From Archangium lipolyticum (GTDB taxonomy: Bacteria > Myxococcota > Myxococcia > Myxococcales > Myxococcaceae), in the NCBI RefSeq assembly GCF_024623785.1, contig NZ_JANKBZ010000056.1, positions 1 to 39,206 on the forward strand: a stretch of 39,206 bases of DNA, written 5' to 3'. Positions 6,945 through 14,649 of this stretch are shown piece by piece. The notes beneath the pieces were generated by a model. The model was not told the origin of the DNA. It ran no database searches and saw only the letters and a program-made list of their open reading frames with translations. Positions within the stretch are counted from its first letter, which is position 1. Each line of letters begins with the position of its first letter. The translations under genes were made by a program, and so were the position numbers.

Positions 6945-8729
6945 ATGCCCTCACATCCCCAGCCCGCTGTCCCCAACATCTCGCTCGACGCTTCTCCACT
7001 GCCTCCCGGCACGAACATTGGAGGTGACGTGGTGGAGGCCGTGCTGGGCGCGGGCGGCTTCGGCATCGTGTACCAGGTGCGTGGCCCCCAAGGACACCGC
7101 GCCGCCCTCAAGATGGTGCCGGTGGAGAACGGTGAGGATAGAGCCTGGCGCGAGGCCCTCATCGGCTCGCGCCTGCACCTGCACCACCCCAACCTGGCGC
7201 GGGTGCTGGGCGCGGGCAGCTGGCCCGCCAAGGACCCCCGCTTCGTCTTCGTGAAGCAGGAGTTGGTGGACGGAGTGAGGCTGGACGTCTGGGCGCGCGA
7301 GCACGCCGTGGACACGCACCAGGTGGTGGACAGGGTGCTGGAGGTGGCCCGGGCCCTGGCGGTGGTGCACGAGGCCAGGGTGGTGCACCGGGACGTGAAG
7401 GAGGCCAACATCCTGGTGCGCAAGAGTGACGGGCAGGCGGTGCTGGTGGACTTCGGGGTGGGCTACTACGAGGGGGCGCCCACCCTCACCGAGGGACTGT
7501 TTCCCCCGGGCACGCCCCGCTACCGTAGCCCCGAGGCGTGGCGCTTCGGCCGGGAGAACAAGGACGCGCCGGGCGCGCACTACCGGGCCGGGGTGGGAGA
7601 TGACCTGTACGCGCTGGGAGTCGTCTTCTACCGGCTGCTGACGGGGCGAGACCCCTTCCTGCTGGGCGAGCGCGGAGGCGTGGACGTGGAGGCCGTACTG
7701 CACCAGGCGCCGCTGCCGCCGCACCTCGTCAACCCGCGCGTCCCCCTGGCCGTGGAAGCGGTGTGCCTGCGGCTTCTGGAGAAGAAGCCCGAGGACCGCT
7801 ACCCGGGCGCCGTGGAACTATGCGCGGCATTGGAGACGCTGAGGGCCTGTCCGGACGAGTCCTGGACGGTGCCACTGCGCGGCGGGACTCGTGCGTCCGG
7901 CAAAAGCAAACGGTGGGCACGCGAGCGGCGTGCGGCGGCATGGGCGGGCGTGGGGTTGGGGCTGGTGCTGGGCGGCGCATGGCTCGCCGGAACCGGCTCC
8001 TCACCCGTCACGTCGCCCGCCGAGTCTCCAACACGGGAGGCCAGCGTTGGCCAGGAAGTGGCGCCCCCGGGGCCTGCACCAGAATCTGCACGTGCCGCGA
8101 CTCCGCCGCCGGTGGAGCCTCCCCCCGCGGCCGCCGCTTCGCCCGCGGCGTCCGGAAAGGACACAGCCCCCGTGAAGAAGAAGCAGCAGACGACAGGCCC
8201 CCAGCGGGAAGTGCAGCCCAAGCGCGCCCAGGCCGCCGCGCGCAACATGTGTCTGGGTTTGACCGGAGCCGCCCTGCAGGCCTGCTTGAGCGCGCAGCAG
8301 CAGGTGCCGCCCGTACGCTCGGAGCCTCCACCCCTGGAGTGCCCGGCGGGCGCCGTGAAGATCATGACGGAGACGCTGGGCCTGCGCATTGGAGAAAGGT
8401 GGCCCGTTGAGTTGTCCGACGTGAGGGGCAGGCCCGTGCCCGTGCGCGATGACAGCCCGGTCATCGTCGGTGGCAACTGGCGGACTTCCACCCGCCAGCT
8501 CGCACTGCCGAGCAACACCCGCCTCTCGGGGCGGCTCTACTTCGGCGAGAAGCGGGTGTATGGCCGCTTCACCACGGCCCACACGCCCAGCGGGGAGACG
8601 TATCGGGTCTGCATGGAGTTGCTGGATACGGATGACAACGTTGGCCTCGAGCTCGAGCCCGGCAGCGAGCCGGGGAATGTGCTGGTCATTCCCGTGGCAC
8701 AGGTGCGGGTGGTGGACCGCTTCGACTGA
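6945..8729 (+). CDS. Transmembrane Ser/Thr protein kinase
   Basis: A 594-aa eukaryotic-type kinase. The kinase domain spans about 20-285: glycine loop GAGGFGIVYQV, Lys in AALKMV, catalytic HRDVKEANIL (His148-Arg149-Asp150), DFGVGYYEG, and activation-segment end GTPRYRSPEAW. All catalytic residues are present. A basic stretch then leads to one membrane segment (AAWAGVGLGLVLGGAWLAG, about 328-347), a Pro/Ala-rich linker and a C-terminal domain of about 150 residues outside the cytoplasm, which I do not recognise. ATG 6945 follows GGGAGGT. The gene downstream encodes a secreted DUF2381 protein, a pairing that is recurrent in Cystobacterineae, so the periplasmic part may sense or bind it; that is inference. 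Confidence 0.9.
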   Translation: MPSHPQPAVPNISLDASPLPPGTNIGGDVVEAVLGAGGFGIVYQVRGPQGHRAALKMVPVENGEDRAWREALIGSRLHLHHPNLARVLGAGSWPAKDPRFVFVKQELVDGVRLDVWAREHAVDTHQVVDRVLEVARALAVVHEARVVHRDVKEANILVRKSDGQAVLVDFGVGYYEGAPTLTEGLFPPGTPRYRSPEAWRFGRENKDAPGAHYRAGVGDDLYALGVVFYRLLTGRDPFLLGERGGVDVEAVLHQAPLPPHLVNPRVPLAVEAVCLRLLEKKPEDRYPGAVELCAALETLRACPDESWTVPLRGGTRASGKSKRWARERRAAAWAGVGLGLVLGGAWLAGTGSSPVTSPAESPTREASVGQEVAPPGPAPESARAATPPPVEPPPAAAASPAASGKDTAPVKKKQQTTGPQREVQPKRAQAAARNMCLGLTGAALQACLSAQQQVPPVRSEPPPLECPAGAVKIMTETLGLRIGERWPVELSDVRGRPVPVRDDSPVIVGGNWRTSTRQLALPSNTRLSGRLYFGEKRVYGRFTTAHTPSGETYRVCMELLDTDDNVGLELEPGSEPGNVLVIPVAQVRVVDRFD

Positions 8730-8892
8730 GCCAGGTGGCTCGGGAGCAACTTGTCTTGTTGTCAGACAGGTTCGTCCGGCGCGCGGCCGGAAGGACCCCA
8801 GCGACAATTGCACCCCGTACACTACCGGGTAGGAGGTGTGGTAGAGGCCGACTTTCCCAGTCTCGTCCGCTCGCTCTGGAGGTCTCCGCTCC

Positions 8893-9846
8893 GTGTTCGC
8901 CCTGCCTTCCGCCGCCCTCGTGGGATGGACCCTGCTCGCCGCGCCCACCGATACCGCCGCACAGTCCGCACTCCCTGTCTGCGAAATGGGCACGCGCCAC
9001 CTCGAAGCGGACGCTCCCGGCGCGGTGTTCGAGGTGTGCATCCACCCAGGGCTCTCCACCAACCTGTTCTTCGACTCCAAGCTGGCGCACGTGGAGCTGG
9101 CCGGACGAGAGCGGTTCCGCGTGGTACTCCAAGGGGAGAATGCCCTCACGCTCGTCCCCACGGAGGCGCTGGAGGATGGGGAGCGTGTGCCAATGACAGT
9201 CCACTTCCAGGACGGCGCGGCTCCCGCGAGCGTCACCTTCTGGCTGGCGGTACACCCCTCCCAGGCCGAGCGGCAGGTGGAGGTGACGCGTCAGCCTCGC
9301 ACGCTCGCTTCCCACCGGCAGGGCGAGCGGCAGGCACGGGCCGAAGCGCGGCAATGCCGGGAGGAGAAGGCTCGTGTCCAGGCCGAGTGCGCCGGGCAGA
9401 TGGGGCTCACGGGCCTCATCGCCCACGAGCTCATGGGCAAAGGGGGCGTTGCCTCCAAAAACATCATTGGCGCCGTCACCGCGCGTCCGGGCAACACACT
9501 TCAACTCTTGTCAGCGCGCAGCTACCGCTCCGACACCGAGCGCACGGAGGGAGGGCAGACGGTGGTGCGGCTGATCGTGGAACTGATGCCGTGGAACAAG
9601 GGCGAGACGCCCTGGACGCCCGCCGGTGCGGTGCTGGTGGGTTCCACGCACGCGGAGTTGAAGGTGCTCGGCGTCTGGCCGCGGGAGCCCATGGCCCCGG
9701 ATGAAAAGGGCCGCGTCGTGGTGGAGGTGGAGGCGACGGAGAACGAGGCGCGCGGCACCTTCACCTTGAAACTGTGGAGTCAGGAAGGCAACGCCAGGGG
9801 CGAGCTCCTCGACGGCGTGACGTTCCCGTCAGCCCCATTCCGCTGA
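8893..9846 (+). CDS. DUF2381 family (TIGR02268) secreted protein
   Basis: A 317-aa protein starting at GTG 8893, with GGAGGT nine bases upstream. The N-terminus is a signal peptide with hydrophobic core ALVGWTLLA and likely cleavage near TAAQS. The body is beta-rich: CEMGTRHLEADAPG, EVCIHPGLSTNLFFDS, LTLVPTEALEDGE, then a charged coiled segment with REEKARVQAECAGQ, and a second beta domain with RSYRSD and LKVLGVWPREPM. This matches the family once called the Myxococcus xanthus paralogous family TIGR02268. No biochemical role is known to me. Its position after a receptor-like Ser/Thr kinase suggests a shared envelope-signalling function. Confidence 0.8.
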   Translation: MFALPSAALVGWTLLAAPTDTAAQSALPVCEMGTRHLEADAPGAVFEVCIHPGLSTNLFFDSKLAHVELAGRERFRVVLQGENALTLVPTEALEDGERVPMTVHFQDGAAPASVTFWLAVHPSQAERQVEVTRQPRTLASHRQGERQARAEARQCREEKARVQAECAGQMGLTGLIAHELMGKGGVASKNIIGAVTARPGNTLQLLSARSYRSDTERTEGGQTVVRLIVELMPWNKGETPWTPAGAVLVGSTHAELKVLGVWPREPMAPDEKGRVVVEVEATENEARGTFTLKLWSQEGNARGELLDGVTFPSAPFR

Positions 9847-9904
9847 TGTCCATCAACGCCGCTGCAAGCGTTCGGGCCTTCTCGCCGTGTTGGTAAGGTA
9901 ACGT

Positions 9905-9926
9905 CCAGGGCGGGGAATGACCCTGG
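9905..9926. terminator. Candidate terminator hairpin
   Basis: CCAGGG (9905-9910) and CCCTGG (9921-9926) form a six-base stem with a ten-base loop, about 60 bp after the DUF2381 stop. There is no T-run. The rest of 9847-10054 shows no clear gene or promoter. Confidence 0.3.
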
Positions 9927-10054
9927 CCGAGGGCTGGAACGGCTCCCCGCTCTCTCGAGCCGACAGGAGCGCTTCTCCGAAGTGGACTTCCCAGGTCTCT
10001 CTCGCTAAGGGTGCCTTCGTGGTTGCCCCCCACAGACCCAGGGCTCCTCGAGAG

Positions 10055-10483
10055 ATGCCTGAGCGGAACGTCCACAGCGAGACAGTGAAGGCCTGGCGGG
10101 ACGGCTGGGCGGGAAACCTGTCGCAGCACGAGCTGGTGGAACTCTACGAGCGCGCCCTGGATGCGCTCTGGCGCCGGGCCCACCTGAGCCTGGGAGAGGT
10201 CTCCCTGATGGCCATCGTGGACCGGGTGCTCCACGATGGGGCCGAGCGGTTCCCGCACCTCTCGGCGCTCAAGGTCGAGACGAGCGGAGTGCGGTTCGGG
10301 GAGCTGCGCCAGGGCGCGCCCGTCCTCGACAGGGCGTTGCTCGAGGACTCCCTCACGTTCCTGGTGGTCGAGCTGCTGCGCGTGCTCGGGGCCCTCACGG
10401 GGGAGATCCTCACGCCGGGCCTCCATGTGGAGCTGCGCAAGGTGCGCGTCCAGCAGACGGATGAAAAGGGTGGAAAGGCATGA
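10055..10483 (+). CDS. Unknown 142-aa protein heading the KaiC/histidine-kinase operon
   Basis: I do not recognise the family. The protein is soluble and mainly helical: AWRDGWAGNLSQHELVELY, ALDALWRRAHLSLGEVSLMA, a middle segment with VRFGELRQGAPV, a leucine-rich helix FLVVELLRVLGALTGE, and a beta-like end LHVELRKVRVQQTDEKGGKA. ATG 10055 (MPERN) is chosen because the codons before it read like non-coding sequence, but the ribosome-binding site is weak. Its last bases overlap the start of the KaiC-like gene (ATGA), so the two are translationally coupled. It is not a KaiB (no thioredoxin-like pattern) and does not look like KaiA. A partner or regulator of the KaiC-like ATPase is the simplest guess. 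Confidence 0.65.
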   Translation: MPERNVHSETVKAWRDGWAGNLSQHELVELYERALDALWRRAHLSLGEVSLMAIVDRVLHDGAERFPHLSALKVETSGVRFGELRQGAPVLDRALLEDSLTFLVVELLRVLGALTGEILTPGLHVELRKVRVQQTDEKGGKA

Positions 10484-12705
10484 GCGGTCCAGGTGAACAG
10501 CCGACGATGGACCGGCTGGAGACGGGCATCCCCAACCTGGATGCCGTCTTCCACGGGGGCCTGCCCAAGGGGGTGATGACGGTCGTCGCCGGTGCTCCGG
10601 GCTCGGGCAAGACCATCCTCACCCAGCAGATGTGCTTCCATCACGCCGCCCAGGGCGGCCGGGTCCTCTACTTCAACACCCTCTCCGAGCCGACCGCCAA
10701 GACGCTGCTCTACCTGCGGCCCTTCTCCTTCTTCAAGCCCGAGCTGCTCGAGGAGCGCATCCGCTTCGTCGACCTCGGTGTCATCCTCCGGACCAAGGGC
10801 CTGGAGCTGACGGCCAACCTGGTGATGGAGAACCTCAAGCAGTTCAAGCCCTCGATGGTGGTCATCGACAGCTACAAGGTCTTCGACGACCTGGCCAGGT
10901 CCGCCGAGGAGCTGCGCAAGTTCACCTACGAGCTCACCGTCCGGCTGATGGCCTGGGAGTGCACCACCTTCCTGCTCGGAGAGTACAACCCCGAGCACCT
11001 CGAGCACCCGGCCTTCTCCGCCATCGATGGCATCATCACCCTCAAGCAGCGCGAGCTGTCCGGGGAGCAGCAGCGGCTCCTGCGGGTCGTCAAGCTGCGC
11101 GGCACCGGGCACAGCCGCGACGAGCATCCGTTCATCATCACCGCGGCCGGCGCCGAGGTCTATGCGCCGGGCATCACCCTGCGGCGCAAGCGCCAGACCG
11201 GGCAGCGGCCGGGGCACATCGACCGCCTGAAGACGGGGGTCTCCAAGCTCGATGAGCTCCTCGGCGAGGGCATCCCCCACGGCTCGAGCCTCATCGTCTC
11301 GGGCGTGGCGGGCGCCGGCAAGACGATCCTGGGGCTGGAGTTCCTCTACCGGGGTGCCCGGGACCAGGGCCAGAAGGGCATCTACTTCTCCTTCGAGGAG
11401 ACCGAGGAGCGCCTGCTCGCCACCGCCCGGGGGATGGGTTGGGAGCTGGAACGGGAGATCGACCGGGGGATGCTCCGGATCGTCTTCATCCCCCAGCCGG
11501 ACATCCTGGTGGACCGGCACCTGCTGGAGATGCAGCACCACGTCGAGTTCTTCGGGGCCCGGCGCGTGGTGCTCGACTCGATGTCGGTCTTCCTCCACAA
11601 GATCGACGACAAGCGCATCGTCCGCGACAAGGTGTTCTGGCTGGCCAACATCGTGCAGAACCAGGAGGCGGTGGGCTTCTTCCTCAACGACATCCCCTCC
11701 GGTTCGTCGCAGCACACCCGTTTCGGTGTGGAGGAGACGGTGATGGACGGGCTCATCCTCCTCACGTGGGAGCAGGAGGGCTTCGAGCGCCGCCGCTACA
11801 TCGAGGTGAACAAGCTGCGCAACACCGGGCATGCCAAGGGCCGGCACGCGATGGCCATTGGCCGCGGGGGCATCAGCGTCTTCCCGCGCATCGACGAGGG
11901 GCTGCCCCGCGTGGAGCCCGTCCCGCCCTCGCTCCACCGGGGGCGGCTCTCCTCCGGCGTGCCGCAGCTCGATGCGCTGGTGGGCGGCGGGCTGCTGGCG
12001 GGCAGCGTGACGCTGGTGTCGGGCAGCCCCGGGACGGGCAAGAGCACCCTGGGCATGCAGTTCGTGCTCGAGGCGGTGCGCACCGGGGAGCGCTCGCTCT
12101 ACATCAGCCTGGAGGAAGGCCCCGCCCAGCTCCTCCAGTCCGCCGAGGCGCTGGGGCTGCCGCTGCGGCAGGCGTTCGAGGCCGGAAGCGTGGAGATCCT
12201 CTTCCTGCCGCGCGAGCACCTGCACGCGGCGCGCTTCCTCAGCGTGGTGGAGGACAAGGTCGCCACCCTCCGGCCCGCCCGGGTGGTACTCGACAGCGCC
12301 AGCGACATCGAGGTCCGGGGCCTGGTGTCCGAGGAGCTGCGGCTGCTGCTCTACGGCCTGGTCATCCGCCTGCGCGGCATGGGGGTGACGAGCCTCTTCA
12401 CCCTCGAGGCGCGCTCGCTCTTCGTCTCCGACATCATCAGCGAGCGCGGCCTGTCTCCGCTCGCCGACAACATCCTCATGCTCCGCTACGCCCGGGAGGA
12501 GGGCCAGCTCATCCCGAGCCTGACGGTGGTGAAGACCCGCGGCAGCAGCCATGATCGGGCGACCCATCGCTTCAGCATCGGGGAGGGAGGGCTGCTGCTG
12601 CCGGGTGGCCAGCCAGAAGCCCCGTCTCCACCTTCCAGGAAGCAACCCTCGAAGGGGTTGGCGAAGAAGCGCCGCCCGGTGTCCAAGCGGGGGCGTCGGA
12701 AGTAG
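10480..12705 (+). CDS. KaiC-like ATPase with three RecA/KaiC modules
   Basis: A 741-aa cytoplasmic protein made of three consecutive KaiC domains. Walker A motifs are GAPGSGKT (38-45), GVAGAGKT (275-282) and GSPGTGKS (515-522). Each domain opens with the KaiC signature of the type TGIPNLDAVFHGGLPKG or SGVPQLDALVGGGL. The second and third keep the paired catalytic glutamates (FEETEERL, LEEGPAQL); the first has Ser-Glu in their place (TLSEPTAKT), so its ATP hydrolysis may be altered. Classical KaiC has two domains, so a triple module is unusual. The end is a Lys/Arg-rich tail (KKRRPVSKRGRRK) that could bind nucleic acid. Two histidine kinases follow at once, suggesting that the ATPase signals through them as cyanobacterial KaiC does through SasA; no kaiA or kaiB is present here. 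Confidence 0.88.
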   Translation: MSGPGEQPTMDRLETGIPNLDAVFHGGLPKGVMTVVAGAPGSGKTILTQQMCFHHAAQGGRVLYFNTLSEPTAKTLLYLRPFSFFKPELLEERIRFVDLGVILRTKGLELTANLVMENLKQFKPSMVVIDSYKVFDDLARSAEELRKFTYELTVRLMAWECTTFLLGEYNPEHLEHPAFSAIDGIITLKQRELSGEQQRLLRVVKLRGTGHSRDEHPFIITAAGAEVYAPGITLRRKRQTGQRPGHIDRLKTGVSKLDELLGEGIPHGSSLIVSGVAGAGKTILGLEFLYRGARDQGQKGIYFSFEETEERLLATARGMGWELEREIDRGMLRIVFIPQPDILVDRHLLEMQHHVEFFGARRVVLDSMSVFLHKIDDKRIVRDKVFWLANIVQNQEAVGFFLNDIPSGSSQHTRFGVEETVMDGLILLTWEQEGFERRRYIEVNKLRNTGHAKGRHAMAIGRGGISVFPRIDEGLPRVEPVPPSLHRGRLSSGVPQLDALVGGGLLAGSVTLVSGSPGTGKSTLGMQFVLEAVRTGERSLYISLEEGPAQLLQSAEALGLPLRQAFEAGSVEILFLPREHLHAARFLSVVEDKVATLRPARVVLDSASDIEVRGLVSEELRLLLYGLVIRLRGMGVTSLFTLEARSLFVSDIISERGLSPLADNILMLRYAREEGQLIPSLTVVKTRGSSHDRATHRFSIGEGGLLLPGGQPEAPSPPSRKQPSKGLAKKRRPVSKRGRRK

Positions 12706-12743
12706 CCCCGCGAGCCAGGGGGCCACACCCAGGAGGTCGTCCG

Positions 12744-14618
12744 GTGGAGGATGGGAGCCCGTCGAACATCGAGGTGCCGCGGGGGAGCCCGCCCCGGGTC
12801 TTCCGCGAGCTGGAGCATGCCTGGCGTCACCTCGACTACCTGTATGAGATCAGCAAGCGGCTCACCGGCTTCGAGGGGATGGAGCGGACCCTCCCCGAGG
12901 TGATGGTGCTCGCCTCCCAGGCGCTGCCCCTGCGCATCGCCGTCCTGCTCGTGGGGATGGACCCGAGCGGCGAGCCCGTGCCGGGCCGCCCGCACCTGAC
13001 CGTCTGGCATGCCGGGGAGGTGACGGACACGCAGCTCGTCCTGGCCGCCGACCGGGCGGCTGCTACGTATGCCTGGTTGATGGGGGTGAAGGAGGTGGAG
13101 CCCCAGGGCGAGGCGGTTGCCAGGTTGGAAGAGGGGGGGACGTGGGTCCTTCCGCGGCCTCCCACGCGTGCCGAGCCGGCCTTCATCACCCTGCCCCTGG
13201 TGGCCAAGGGGAGCGTCTTCGGCTCGCTCCAGGTGGAGGCGGCCGAGGTGTTGTCCGAGGAGGGGCTCGCCTTCCTCGACGCGGTGACGAACCAGCTCGC
13301 GGTGGCCCTGGACCGGCACCATGCCCTGCAGCGCGAGATGCACCTGCGCCAGCGCGCGGAGGTGCTCGAGCGTGTCCAGCGCGAGTTCCTGCTGCGCGAG
13401 CGTCAGGCCTACCTGGAAGTCGAGGCGTCCCACCGGCGCCAGTCCTTCCTGGCCGAGGCGAGCGCCGTGCTCGCCGGTTCGCTGGACTACCGTTCCTCGC
13501 TGTCCGGCATCGCGCGCCTGCTGGTGCCCGCCTGGGCCGACTGCTGCGCCATTGATCTCCTCCCGTCGGGCCTGGGTGGTGCCGAGCGCATCGCCATGAT
13601 GGCCGCCGAGCCCCCGGGCCAACCTCCCGGGAGCGAGTCCTTCGTCGCCCGGGTCCTCGCGTCCCATCCCTGGGTCGCTTTCCCGGCGAGTCCCGAGGGC
13701 CTACCGGAGGGGCTCGGCCGGGTGGAGCAGGCGGAGTGGGCCGGTCTCCCCTCCAACATCCGCCTGCCCATCCGTGTGCGCGGCCGCACGGTGGGGACGT
13801 TGTGCCTCATCGCCGCCCAACCGGGGCGCTATGGCCCGGCCGACCTCGCCCTCTTCGAGGCGCTCGCCCAGCGCATCGCGACGGCGGTGGACACCGCGCT
13901 GCTCTACCAGCAGGCCGAGGAGGCGGTGCGCTGGCGCGAGGAGCTGCTCGCGGTCGTCTCCCACGACATCAAGACGCCGCTGCTCGTGGTGCGGATGAAC
14001 GCGGAGATGCTCCTCAGGGCCGCGCGGCCCCCCGGCGAGGAGCGCCGCCATCATGGCCGCCGCCACCTGGAGAGCATCCTCCTGGCGACGGGGCAGATGC
14101 GCGAGCTCATCGGGGGTATCCTGGACCGGGCGCGCCTGCAGGGAATTCCCATGCCGCTGGCGCCCCAGCCGTGGACGGTGGACGAGCTCTTCCGCGAAGC
14201 GCTCGCGGTGCTCCGGCCGCTCGCCCTGGAGAAGTCCCAGGAATTGGTGGTGGAGGTGTGCCCGGGGCTGCCGCGCGTGCTGGCCGACCGGGAGCGCGTC
14301 CTCCAGGTGCTCTCCAACCTGGTGGGCAACGCCATCAAGTTCACCGCCCGGGGCGGCACCCTCACCCTGCGGGCCCGGAAGGTGGATGGGATGGTGCGCA
14401 TCTCGGTGAAGGACAACGGGCCAGGCATCTCGTCCGAGGACCTGCCGCACCTCTTCGAGCGCTTCTGGCGGGCGTCCGGGGTGAGCGAGCGGGGGACGGG
14501 GCTCGGGCTGAGCATCGTCAAGAGCATCGTGGAGGCGCATGGAGGCACCCTCTGGGTGGAATCCCAGGTGGGGGTCGGCAGCACCTTCTTCTTCACCCTG
14601 CCAGCGGCCGGGCCCTGA
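12744..14618 (+). CDS. Sensor histidine kinase with two GAF domains
   Basis: A 624-aa soluble kinase starting at GTG 12744 after AGGAGGT. A first GAF domain occupies about 45-200 and a coiled linker about 200-240 (EMHLRQRAEVLERVQREF). A second GAF domain (about 240-390) is followed by the HisKA domain with LLAVVSHDIKTPLLVV, His407. The ATPase domain has N-box LSNLVGNAIKFTA, G1 VKDNGPGIS, and G2 GTGLGLSIVKSIVEAHGG, all intact. There is no membrane segment, so it senses something in the cytoplasm; the KaiC-like ATPase gene 38 bp upstream is the obvious candidate input. No response regulator gene is nearby, so its phosphotransfer partner lies elsewhere. Confidence 0.9.
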   Translation: MEDGSPSNIEVPRGSPPRVFRELEHAWRHLDYLYEISKRLTGFEGMERTLPEVMVLASQALPLRIAVLLVGMDPSGEPVPGRPHLTVWHAGEVTDTQLVLAADRAAATYAWLMGVKEVEPQGEAVARLEEGGTWVLPRPPTRAEPAFITLPLVAKGSVFGSLQVEAAEVLSEEGLAFLDAVTNQLAVALDRHHALQREMHLRQRAEVLERVQREFLLRERQAYLEVEASHRRQSFLAEASAVLAGSLDYRSSLSGIARLLVPAWADCCAIDLLPSGLGGAERIAMMAAEPPGQPPGSESFVARVLASHPWVAFPASPEGLPEGLGRVEQAEWAGLPSNIRLPIRVRGRTVGTLCLIAAQPGRYGPADLALFEALAQRIATAVDTALLYQQAEEAVRWREELLAVVSHDIKTPLLVVRMNAEMLLRAARPPGEERRHHGRRHLESILLATGQMRELIGGILDRARLQGIPMPLAPQPWTVDELFREALAVLRPLALEKSQELVVEVCPGLPRVLADRERVLQVLSNLVGNAIKFTARGGTLTLRARKVDGMVRISVKDNGPGISSEDLPHLFERFWRASGVSERGTGLGLSIVKSIVEAHGGTLWVESQVGVGSTFFFTLPAAGP

Positions 14619-14649
14619 GCCCGGTGCCCGTCGAGGACCCGCGAACCGT

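Noticed and set aside
10144-12726. An 860-codon open frame on the minus strand opposite the KaiC-like gene
   Set aside because: It is a by-product of high third-position GC in the real gene. The plus-strand product has three clear Walker A motifs; the minus-strand product is low-complexity and matches nothing.
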